A stretch of DNA of 64,000 bases. Origin: Rhyacichthys aspro. Its lineage: Eukaryota; Chordata; Actinopteri; Gobiiformes; Rhyacichthyidae. This document shows positions 12,201 to 24,200 of the stretch, piece by piece (position 1 is the first letter of the stretch; each line of letters starts with the position of its first letter). Both the position numbers and the translations under genes were made by a program. The DNA lies in assembly GCA_036850595.1 (NCBI GenBank), contig CM072159.1:28936280-29000279 (forward strand), written 5' to 3'. The notes below the pieces were generated by a model. It was not told the origin of the DNA, did not search any database, and saw nothing but the letters and a program-made list of their open reading frames with translations.

Positions 12201-15200
12201 GACATGCACATTTGCTTTTTGGATGCTGTGTTTCCTTCATCTAAGCGGCAATTAGACTAATGACAAGGAAATAAAACAAAATAATATATTAATTCAATTT
12301 TTAGTGGGAAAATTAAGGCGTAAAATTGAGTCAAATTCAACTGTTACGTGGTCCTCTCAGAACAGTATAGAGTCTGAAGGTGGGTCTTCAGTGGTGGCCC
12401 ATTAGCCTCGTGTTGTGTCTGTCTTTTAATTGCAGAGTTTTAATTACACTGAGTGGTGTGTGTGCATCTGGCCCCTTGGCTCAGTCTAATTCCTTCCTTC
12501 CTGTCATGTGACCCTCAAAGGCACCCACTGATTGGATTAGGTCATCAGCAGGGGTGATGTTGCCATGACAATTAAAATGATAACCGCTCCCGGCTCCACA
12601 TGTCAATTCATTTTGAGGAAGGGGCTGTCAGCTGATGTCAAATAAACAAAAACACTTGATATTCAAGTAAAGCTACCGATGGCTTTATGTAAAACTGTAC
12701 CATTCAGCAAATAGTGTCTTGACAATGTACAGTGTCTGCTGTGACACTGAAATGGCATCAGCCACAAACACAGCGGCTTGAGGAGATGTATTGATCGGTG
12801 TTGGAGTGCGTGCTTCTCTTTGTGCCAGAATGTGCTGTTCCTCTGTTCCCCCACACTCTCCATGTTCACAGCCATGAAGGTCCCTTGATTCTAATGGAGC
12901 AAGTGCACATTGAAGTGGCAGACAGTGCTCTGTTGTGTTGGCTGTTTGAAACATGGAGACGTCACACTGTCTTTAGTCTCTCACAGCTGTAGAGGCGCTC
13001 CCTCCTTTGTGCTTTGACAGTGCCAGACAGTTTTCAGATTCATTTCAAGGTGTTTCTCCATGTCAGGAGTTTGATGTTGTTCTGCTGCTGCCTTTGTATT
13101 TGCATGAGAACATCTTTTCACTGCATGACTATGAGAGTGAAGTTTGCACATGCAAATGCATGAACTGCCTCACCTCTGCCCTTAATGAAGAGCAGAGGTT
13201 TGCTTGTGGAAAATATTGTTTTGCATGTAAATGTCAGTGGTTTGCACCAAAATCTGTCATTTGTTTTTGTTTGTGCCGTTATTTTTTTCCGCTTGGACAC
13301 GGGCAGTGGCATGCACCGTGTCATACGTCCCGCTAGGCTTGCCCTAGATTGCTCTGCATGGACTCCCGTTCAATAAGTCCGTGTTAAGTTGACAGTTAAT
13401 TGCGAGTGATCTGGATGAGGGAGGGCGAGGGGTCCTCCCCTGCCTCCCACTCCCAAATTCTTACGGTGGTCACAGCAGGCGAACTGTGCTGTTTTGGTTT
13501 TTGCAGGACAGTGAGGGTGCACAGCCACTGAACCTGTCGGCCAAGCCTAAGGCATCCGAGAGCAAGTCACCCACCTCCCCCCCAACTTCCCCACAGGTCC
13601 CCGCTGCTGCCGCTGCTGCTGCCAAGCTGGGTCCCGTCGGCTCCATGAAGCACAGCATCGCCCCCTCCAGCATCGGAGGACCGCAGGCCAGAGTCAGCTC
13701 AATAGGTAGGTCACTTCAGCTACAGCTTCACAAAGTAAGAACACATCACTCAACAATAGCATTTCTGTGGTTTTGATCCGTCTCTAATCAACTACCTCTG
13801 TCCAGCCTCTGTCTGCATCAGTAAACATTCAAATGACATCACACTCAACATCTGTTCAACACATTACTGTGCTGTTACATGTCCTATGTTGAAATGTATA
13901 GTTCATGCTTTATTATTTTCTGGCATTTACTTTAGGCTTTAGTTTGTAAGTAACTATGTAAATTATAAAACATAGGCGTAATATAACTTAACCTCACTAA
14001 CATAACCACACTCCCATTGCCCACAACTAACCTCGCAGCCAAAGCTACATTCTCCTTATTGACAGAAAGCATTGAAATTCAAAGCTGGGTTTGACATAGC
14101 GTTTTCAATTTGCAGCACTGCCGGAGTAACCCAGAGTCTATAGGAAACCCAGTGCTTCATTATAGAAGTGTATAGGGCTGTATCTGCATGAGTAGAGCAC
14201 AAGATGGGCCATTGACCAAACGTTCTTGTATTCAGACTTGGAAAGAGAGCGGCTTGGCTCAGCTGGTATAGTGGTGCTTTCAAGAATACACTTCACCATT
14301 ATTGCCTGTGCCAGTACTATAATCATGCCGGGCCATATTGCACACATACATAAAATATGGCATACACATGAATCACTATTTTGTGCTCCCTAATCCATTT
14401 TTTCACGCAGCACTGATAGTTCAAATATTACACATATGTAACAAGCTATAATTAGTGTTTGTGTTTTGCGTCCGTGTTGCTGTTCGCCCCGGGGCTGCTT
14501 CATTGTTCGGTGTTTATTAGTGACTGAAAGAGACAGAGACGTTGGAGCAGGGCTGAGGAGGGAAAGAGCGGCAGAGAGATGCGGATTAACACGTTTTTTT
14601 TTTTCCCGAGCAATGAAGCGGGGGAATAATAAAGAGAGGAGCAGATGACAGACAGCAGCTATCACCAATAAGATTAGACAAGCCTCTTACATGAGCCAGG
14701 ACAGCGCTGCATTAATGACACAATGACAGCGCCGCACAAACACTCACACACACACCTCCCATGCAATACGCTGTTAGTCATTTTTCCCCCTGTCTTCTTG
14801 GCTAATCTCACTGTTTTTCAACAAATCGGCGGATTTAATATCAGATTAGTGGATTTGCAGTCCCAGATGTTTTTTGTTCGGAAAAATGGATTACAGTGTT
14901 TAAAGTTTGTGTGTGATCCGTCGCTGCTGAATATTTGTGTAAAAAGACCACTGTGCTTTGTGCTGCGTGTCCCAGTCGTCCCAATCTGTTGCCAGGTCAC
15001 ACACGCACATTTTTTTTTTATTACAGCTCAAATTGTATTAGGATTCTCGTAACAAGTTCAGAGGGGAGACAGGGGCCATGCAAATTGGAAAAGAGTCTAG
15101 CGGAGGTCGATTTGATTTGTGTTTTGTGTGGGTGTCCAGGCAGTGAGCGCAACTAATATATATATGTAGGTTATTTCAATTGACTCAGCTTCTAGTTTAC

Positions 15201-18200
15201 TCTGAATTCAATGCACAGTTCAAAGTTTAAAGATTTGTCCACACTCGTTGATCTATGTTGGAAAAATAGATATTCAATTCTCCATAAAACCCGGTGGAAG
15301 TCCTATTATTTCTACAAACAGACAAACAGAGCACTACTAGAAGAGGAGCACACTTTCTTCTGTGAAAATCTTGCTTTAAGGCTTAAGGAACAATTCTGAA
15401 TTAAATTTTGTGTCTACATTTTCAAATGGGAACTCACTTTTTTATCTGCATGTGTTCATAGACAACATGTCCCTGCAGAGCTACCGTAGGTCCAGAAAGA
15501 AGGGGTATAAGGTTTGGAAAGGCCACCTTAAACCTGAATATGAGCAGTGTGGAAAAAAATACTTTTATAAGTTGCATAATAGGATGACAGCCTCTTATTC
15601 GGAAAAGGACTAATCTGTTTGAAGGCAATAAGTTCGAGACATACATGTTTGGAAAATTCCAGCTAAGACTTAAGCAAAAACACACATTTTAGTGGACGTG
15701 TTACGCGTTATGTGATTGTTCAGGGAAGGACTGATGTGTTTTCAGTAGAAATTGGTGTGTCAGGTGTCTATTTCTGGAAAAATGAGGAGAGGATTATTCC
15801 CTCCATTACCACAAACCACAGACCCTTCCGAGAACAGACACAGTTTAGTGGGATTTTTTTTTTTTTTACACTCACTGCTCTGTAGGTTTGTTTAAGGACA
15901 CAATTTTGCAAAGTTTTGTACAATCAACACATAAACTATCACCTTAGTGGAAATTGAAACACTGAAAGTTATAGTACATTGTCATTGTAACAGGATAAGT
16001 GGAGGGATACAGTGTGTTGATTATAGCAGATGATCAGTGCGAGGAGACATTATAACATTATATTGTTTATGTAGGGCTTGCCGCTTGGTATTTATATTAT
16101 AGAAGTAAAAGGGAAAAGAACTAATTTGTTCAAGTCAGGAAATGTGGTACCATTTGTGGCACATGGTCCACCAGGAGAGGCTCTGGGGCATTTGTTTTAG
16201 ACCCAGTGTCAGTGTTAGACCCATCCAGAATGTGCCTTTACCTTAACAACCCACTGAATAAAATCCAAGCTATCCTTTACAAATTGCAGATGATGTAATT
16301 GTGAAGATTTATCTATAAACACGTTTAACTGCTGTTTTCCCCACTCAGTGTTAATACAAGTTACACACAATACAATCATTTTGAACGACTTTTACATTGA
16401 GTTCATTGGCAAAAATCTTAATTGATTACCATTCATTCATGTTTCAAAATAAGGTCTTGTGGTAAATGTAATTAGCATTAAAGCAATAATACATGTTCTA
16501 AACACTGCATGAATCCAACTGGAAACACATCTGCCTTCATACTTGTTTACATACACTAACATTACTTACTCTTAATGGGATATTTCTTGACAAAATTTAG
16601 ACTATAGAATTGTCCGTAACTCAAAAACCTAAAAATCCAGGAGTTTTCTAAACCCTGAAAATTGCACTTTTAAATTTAGAAGTCTTTTCTGGGTTATTTA
16701 CAGCCGTATGAACCCTGTTATCTGCTATTCTTTTGCTTTATACGATGAGAGTCTGTCACTGCTGGCTCCTGAGCCGTACACCTCTCCGTCTTTTTTGACA
16801 CCCCCCAGAGGCACCTTAATCTACCCCCCACTCTATCTGTCCATCCATCCATCTCTCCATCCCAAACCAACCTGAAGGCTTGTCATCGCCTGTAACTTCT
16901 GCCACAATCACACATTTGTCTTTTGGGTTGTCAGAAAGGCTTCAGTTTCCCCCCTGACCTTGGTGCGGCAGAGTTTTTGTGATCGCAAACGTAGAGAAAC
17001 AGAGCGGACCCCTCGTCCCTTTTCTATCTGGGTCATATTTACTTGTCTGGCTGCTTGGCATCGCTGTCATTTTAAGCGACATCCCAACACGCATTCATAT
17101 CCCTCCCACTCTTTTGACGCCAGATTAAAATTGACTGCCACCCCTCTTTTCTCTTCCCCCTTCTACCCCTCAAGCCCCCGCTCACATCCAGATTTTGCCG
17201 GTTATGACTTCTGAAAGAGTTCACGGCTCTGTCATTACCAATCTGAAGCCGTAATCTGGCCTGAGATGGCATTAGCGGTGCGGATTAGCGCCGATAAAGG
17301 CCCCATAAGCCAGCCGCGGCTCTTTGTTGAGAGTTAACCCGACTGATAGAGAGAGACGATAGCGGCGCACACATACACTCTCATCCGCCTAAGCCTCGGA
17401 AATAATAGGAATAATAGAAGCAGAGAGATGTGATCTTTACGCAGCAGCAGGGCAGATGTTCACGGCCAGGAAATTAGCAGGACTTTTAACTGGAAGAAGA
17501 GTCATGTGGTCACCAATTCTTCACAGAGAAACTCAAAGTGGTTATAGGAATATACAGTTTGAGTCACATCTAAACTGTGATAAAAGCCAGTGATGTATGT
17601 CTAGGCTATCTCTCATATTGTACAGTTGATAAATGAAGTTATGCTATTTTCCTGCAAATGTGTCAGGGCATTTTCATCCAGTTTTTTGTTTTTTACTGAA
17701 AGACCAAAGGATATCCCCCTCTGCTATTTTGTCAAAAATTAGTTGTGTTTCCCACCACCATTTTTCTGTGGTCAAAGCTAAAAACAGAGCATCTTTACCC
17801 TGTGTTCAGTCCTTTCTGTACATGGTCCCTGACATATAAATAAATAAATAAAATGTAACTTTGTTCTCATAAAAACAGCAACTTAGACACATATTCTTTA
17901 GTCAAAATACAACAAATTACATTTTTGTTTTTCTTCTGAAATGTATTTACTTGTGATTAATGAAACGATAAGTTCCCATGTCAGGAGAATCATGTTCTGT
18001 GATTGGTCACAAAAGCTGTCAATCATCACTCATAAACTTATAAATGTTAAAAGTACACAGTCCCCTATTTGGAACCAATAAAGACTTGGACACAAAATAG
18101 CAAGAAAAAAGGCTCTGTACTTCATTAAACTGATCATTCATCCCTTTGTTTAAAATATAAGTACTCCAGACCACAAGGTGGCAGCAATCAACATGAGTTT

Positions 18201-21200
18201 AATTTGTTTTGGCGGCACGAAGTTCATCAGAAAATAATAGTAATGGCCAATTAGATTTTCATAATTAGTTCATTGGTGTGGACAGACATGGTCCAACATT
18301 AGTCCTAGTAGTGTTGCCACCGTTACCATGGAAATGCCAAAACACATCAATAATTGGGAAGTCAAAGCAGATATTAAAAAAAAGCTCCATTTGCCAATTT
18401 AGGAAGGCTTTTTTTTAAATCCTAGTTTTGTGGCCTGAAAACTTCATTCACAAGTGGATGAAAAGGCCCAAGCACTTCAGAAAAATGTGCATTTATAAAA
18501 TGATCCAGGTACATTTATCTAGGCCCAAAATCCTCTCAAGGACTATTCCTAAATAATCTAATGGTTATTTACATTACTAAACAAAACAGGGATGAAAACT
18601 TCTACTGCCTGCATCAGAATAAGACGGTACTGTAGTTTTCAGGTGTAATCAGGAAACTCCTAAAACTTTTAACAGCATTAAAATGGACTTTTACCAGCTA
18701 ATATCTATATTTGTTTGAAACAGTGTCTGTGTGAGAGACTGAGGGCAGGTGGGAGTCAGTGGGAAGTTTGTAATGAAGCTAGAGGCACATTCTGACTAAC
18801 GCTTGGCTCAACGGTGACTATGTGACAAACAACTGCCCTTCTTCAGTTTATGTTAATGTCTTTACCTCATGGTTCAGGAGAAAGTTCATTTTGTCAGGCT
18901 CACGCTGTCTTGACTTGAGCGGTGTGTGATTGTGCGTTGTGTGTCCCAGCAGACCTGTTGTCCTCGCTGACCTCCGGAGCTTACCTGAACGACCACGAGG
19001 CCGTGACCAAGGCCTTCGCCGAGGCCCGTCAGATGAAGGAGCAGCTGAAAAGAGAGCAACAGGTGCTGGACGCCAAGGTGGCCGCCGTCAGCAACCTCAG
19101 CCTCAACAACGGACGCTCGGACAAGGTACGACACCTACAGGTCGAGTGTGGAAGAAAAGATTCGCTGGAAAGATACATCACGGTCCTCTTTTTATTTCTG
19201 CTCTGCATCACTTCTTAGTTTTTGTATTTTGGGAATGATGATTGGACACTTCTTTAAAAATAAGCCTGTAAAGCATTTTCAATTTCTTTAAGAGTTAGTT
19301 TAAAAAAGATTAATATTAGGTTTATAATCATTTGTAAGCTCATTAGGACACATCAGGAAAAGGGCAGATGTGGCTAGATGCTTGCTAAATAGTGAGCCCA
19401 TACTTAATTGTTAACCCTTGTACCTTTAAAGTCACTAAGATTGTTCCTGCAGGCTCATTATTTTGCAAGCAGCAGGTCAAGTTGCCCCTTTTTCTGATGT
19501 CTTCTAATAATTATACAGTTAATAATAACCAGGTGATAACCTATTTCCAAACAATTTACAATTCATATTGGCTGCAATCGAGTGTCGCTAGACCATCAAG
19601 TTTATGAAAACAAGCCAAAAATAAGATACTTGTTTCCTAAAAACAAGCCTAAAATACATTTATGAAAGTATTTTGATGAAAACAAGTCTTGTTTTGTGAA
19701 TATATAAAGACCCTATTGATTTCCCTGGTTTACAGACACTACTAAGTACCTTATACATACCTCCCCTCCTCCTATACACTAAGATTCCTTTATATTTGGG
19801 GTATTTTGTCGCCCCCTCTTAATCTAAAATAGGAACATGACAGCAAAAAGGTGATCCAAATTCATTTATATTTACTAATGCTGGTATTTAAGACAAATCA
19901 GGTCAGACTGTAGCTTTTGCTGTACTTTATTTGCTCTTCTGTTTCGTGACACCTTTATCTTTTACCGTGGCAACACCTTTATCTTTTCATTTTTACTCAT
20001 TTGGAGGTAAATGCGCTTACTAAAACATTAGGCTCTGATCTCGTTATAAATACACATTATTAGCAAATAATAAAACAGACAACCTTGTTTCTGTCTTTGG
20101 AAATATAATATAAATATGAAGGTAAATCATCTGAAGGAATCCGCCTCTTTGTTAGAGTGCAGTAATTTGTCTTGCCATATGCCGCGCCGACTGCTGCATG
20201 TAGGAGGTAAACCATTGTACAATGTGCGCTGAATGTGTTGAAGCTAAACAGGGCCAGATAAGGTGAAGCCAGAGGCGTCTCGGAGGTAATGAGTGTCTGT
20301 GAGGCGCACTGCAGGCCTCTGTGTGTGTGTGTGTGTGTTTACGAGTGTGTGTGTGTGTCGCCGAGACTGTAATGTGAAGTGACGGCGCCGGCTCCTCGGC
20401 AGCGTGGCTAAATTGTACTTATTTGTTAAACACATTGGGAGTCAGCTGGTGCACACACACACACACACACACGACGAGCAACAGTGCGCTCCGAGCATCT
20501 GCAGCGCTGACATTCAACAGCTCTATCCGACGCTTTTTCTCCTTCTTCCTTCTTCTTCACTGTTTTTCACTTCCCGATCTATCAGGAATACCACGTAAAA
20601 TCAATTAATGAGCATGTATTTTGACACACAATTTACAGCTCATTAGGTATTTTTAATTACAGCATCTAGAGTGACAGTATAAAAGCCACCGAGGGGCATT
20701 TAAAGCTCTACTGACAAACGCCAACAAATCAGATCTGGAACTCTTTTTATTGCTATATGTATTTATTTGTATTTATTCATTGCATTAATCTACAGATAAT
20801 GCACTACGATTTCCAGACTTTAAGACACTTACAAAGCAAATCGGCATGATGATGTATTTTTTTAATACATTATAAAGCATTAACCAAACAGAAGTCAAAA
20901 AACGTATAGCATATATCAAACATTTTTAAGGCTGTTTTATTTATACAGCACGGTTCATACAGTGAGTTAATTAAAGTACTTTACAGAAATAAACAAACAA
21001 TAAGGATTTACAACAGAAGTAAAATACAGATTGAAAATGAATCATTAGGAAGGTGGCAGATAAAACATCTTCTTTTCTCTTTATAGAGTGAAGGCAAAAA
21101 AGCAAAAAAGGAGTGTTTTTAACTTGTCTTTGAACATTTGAACATAGTTGAGACTCGTCTAACGTCATCATCTGGGAGGCTTTTCCTGGTTTTTGTTGCG

Positions 21201-24200
21201 TGAAAATGAAACGCTGCTGTTACGTTTGTAGTTGTAACTCTGGGCACGAGCAGAAGGCCTGTCCTGTTTTGAAGGAAAAGAGAGAGAAGAAAAGGTGACT
21301 GTCAAAACTCAGAAGTCGAATGTAAAAAATGTAATAGCACCATTTATAACTAAGTGGTCAGACTGGAAAAATGAAGTGAGTTTGAATCTGAGATAATACT
21401 CCTCTTTCCTTGAATCGGTGCAGTTGAATATAATCTGGTGCTGCCTCGCGTCTCTTCGGCCTGTGGCTCTGAGCCGCGTTCGGATACAACAGTGTCATGT
21501 GTGACACACTCAGAGGATTAGGTTTGTCGCTACTTTGTGTCTTGGCTCCGGTGTCAGCCATTCAATCCACTTTCCTCATGTACTGTACTGGGGCTTAATG
21601 TCAGACTAGGCTGTCATCCACTCTGTCTGCTGTTCAGCTCACTCTCAGCCTCTCACACACACGCACTTATACACTCTACACGCAGAGAGAAAAGGCTTTT
21701 GTACTTCTGCACCAGATCTGAAGACCGTCAGACTGAGAAAAGTTAACATATTGTATTGCTTTTTGTAAGCATTAGATTCACAAACAAACTGACTAAACCC
21801 TTTACAAACAGACAGATTTTCTTATTCATGAAAACACAATAAATTAAAAGAATATACTTTTAAAAACCTTCAAACAAACAAAAAGAATAATTGCAGCTGT
21901 GCGCTCCAGCTTTTCATTCCTCTTTCTTCTCACCGTCTGTCTTTTTAGCCATATTTACTCCAAAATGATGTGTAACAATTAAACTGTGCTGGACTAAAAC
22001 AGAGAAAATGCATTTCATTATGACAGTGGCCCTCTTGCTGCTGCAGCCAGCGCTCAGGGGTCACGTGTAAATGGAGAGGGACACTTTTTGGAAGGTTGTT
22101 TTAGAAGACAACAGTGTTTTGGGGAGCGATCCTAATCGTATAATTAAACTGTAAAATGCTGGCGCTGCGTGAGTGTGTGTTGGTCTGCAGTCAGAGTGTA
22201 GCGCTGAGTGTGCCGGCTGCTTGCATTAAGCATGTAAATGCTCAGTAAATCAGCCTTTTATTGGTTGTAATAAATACCCAGGGGGCCGTGCGGCGTGGCC
22301 TCACTCTCGTCCGCCATGCTCTCTCTCTCTAATGCATCGACCCCCGAGGGCCTCTGGGAGAGAGCGGCACTCCACGCTCGCAGGTGGCTGCCAGGAGCCG
22401 CGCAGCATCGCCGCACACACAAACAGTAAACACTCAAACGGACCAATGTAATCAACATTCCTCACATTTAAACACGCCGCACAGATGTGTGTTCGAGCGC
22501 GGCCCGCTCTCTGATGCTGTTGTTAACGTTTACATAAAATGACATCGAAATGAACCAAAACATAACAAACAAATCACTGCCTCTTTTGTCAGTTTACTCA
22601 GTTTTAAACCTCACAAAAGCTGAACTCAATTGTTGCTGCCCACACAGGGGAAAACGTACTCACTTTTTTAAAGAAATCCATTGAGTTTTATAAGAATCTG
22701 TTAGAGTAATAAGAGTCATAGGTTTGATGTGAACGTGGCTCAGCGTCACTAAAAGGGTTTCATTCATTCCAGTTTTCACACTCTGTTACTCACTGTGAAA
22801 TGTTTGTGCTGTTTAGGACAAGGCTGCCTTGGAGAGTCTGAGTCAACAGCTGAAGCAGCAGGCCGAGGACAAGTTCAGCCACGCCATGTTGGACTTCACC
22901 ATGAGCGGAGACTCTGACGGTCAGCACACACACTTTTTCTTCAAATACAGCCCACCTTTTTCGTCTTAACTGAGTCTCTATTAACTCTGTCCTCGTCGCC
23001 AGGCTCTCCCAGCGTGTCCGAGTCCAGAATATATCGGGAGGCTCGGGGCCGGAGCAGCACCGAGCCCCACATTAAGCGACCGATGAACGCCTTCATGGTT
23101 TGGGCCAAGGACGAGAGGAGAAAGATCCTCCAGGCCTTCCCCGACATGCACAACTCTAACATCAGCAAAATCCTTGGTAAAATACACACACAAGCACAGA
23201 AATACAATAGTACTGTTTCCAGAAGCATTTTAGTGAGATTTTAAAGTTCCATATTAGTAATAATTTATGTAAATGAAAAAAAAAATTGTCACAATAACAT
23301 TTTTTAGAGTACTCTGAGAAAAATTAAATTGTTTGCTTTAGAGTCAGTCTTATGACTCTCATTTTGTCAATTAAAACCAGACCAACACTAGTTAGAAAAA
23401 TCTGCTTCTATTGTACAAATCCTGCAGTTCTTGTACTGTTTATTCCAGCAGTACATACAGTGTGTTTTTCTAATCTCTTTATATAAAAAGATAAGTGCAC
23501 TCTGAGTGACAGCAGGCGTACAGTATAGCCCTTTATGACGTGTGCACTCTCCATCTCAAGCACAGACAGAGGCGTGCCTTACACAAACACACACTGGGTG
23601 ACTTCTTTTCGCGCGGTGGCATCGTGTAAACGGCTGTTAATGAACGGCCGGGGAGAGCACAGCTCCGACAAATGATGATATAATTCATTATGCATTAAAC
23701 AAGCAGCGCGCGGCCGCCTGACATTTCCCCCGGACCGCCGGGATCGGCCCTGACATTTTAAAGAGCTCCTAAGCGTTTTATAACACAGGGAAATCTGGTT
23801 TTAATAAGCCTCCTCTCTCTCGCCCCCCTTTCTGTGGATTGCTAACAGATCGCAGAACAGAGGCAGAGACACAGAGAGCAGGCATGTGCTGACAGCTTTT
23901 AGCCATTAAACATACAGTAGTCAAGTGCAAATTCAGAGCAGATATGAAGCACACGGCGGAGACAGGACCCACACACACACACCGACATATACAGGAGACT
24001 GAGCGCTGACGGCAGGTTAAGTGAAGTCCTCATTAGTTTTGATAAGGACCTGTCCCTCTCGCGGCGCTGCTCATTAACCCTGTGTATCTTCTCTTCTGCT
24101 GAGCCCCATCCACTTCCACTGTGATCTGTGCACGGCCGTGTTAATGCACCACAGACGCCACTGGTCCTCGGTGCGTCACACGGTGCAGCTTCACACGCCA

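Larger units (their letters stand above)
9266..13506 (+). other. sox5: sox5 intron between exons a and b (4.2 kb)
   Basis: Starts gtaaac and ends ttgcag. It contains CA-rich runs (10540-10740, 12020-12085) and two long repeat-free blocks at 11640-12200 and 12390-12660 with several TAATTA/TTAATT homeodomain cores. No exon-like frame with SoxD similarity is seen. Confidence 0.85.
13706..18949 (+). other. sox5: sox5 intron between exons b and c (5.2 kb)
   Basis: Starts gtaggt and ends tgtcccag. Notable contents are enhancer-like islands at 14460-15130 (with a POU octamer) and 17200-17420, a T run at 15857-15868, a short CCAT-type repeat near 16838-16862, and A/T-rich unremarkable sequence at 15600-16750 and 17840-18740. 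No additional exon recognised. Confidence 0.85.
19126..22816 (+). other. sox5: sox5 intron between exons c and d (3.7 kb)
   Basis: Starts gtacga and ends gtttag. It holds two inverted SOX-core palindromes (19679-19695 and 20213-20224), GT/CA microsatellites (20321-20358, 20452-20472), and enhancer-like blocks at 20150-20290, 20580-20720 and 22180-22300. The stretch 20740-21340 is A/T-rich with nothing recognisable. Confidence 0.85.

Noticed and set aside
14245..14290. GGCTTGGCTCAGCTGGTATAGTGG, tRNA-like A box
   Set aside because: No B box or clover-leaf follows at the right distance; at most a tiny SINE-head remnant.
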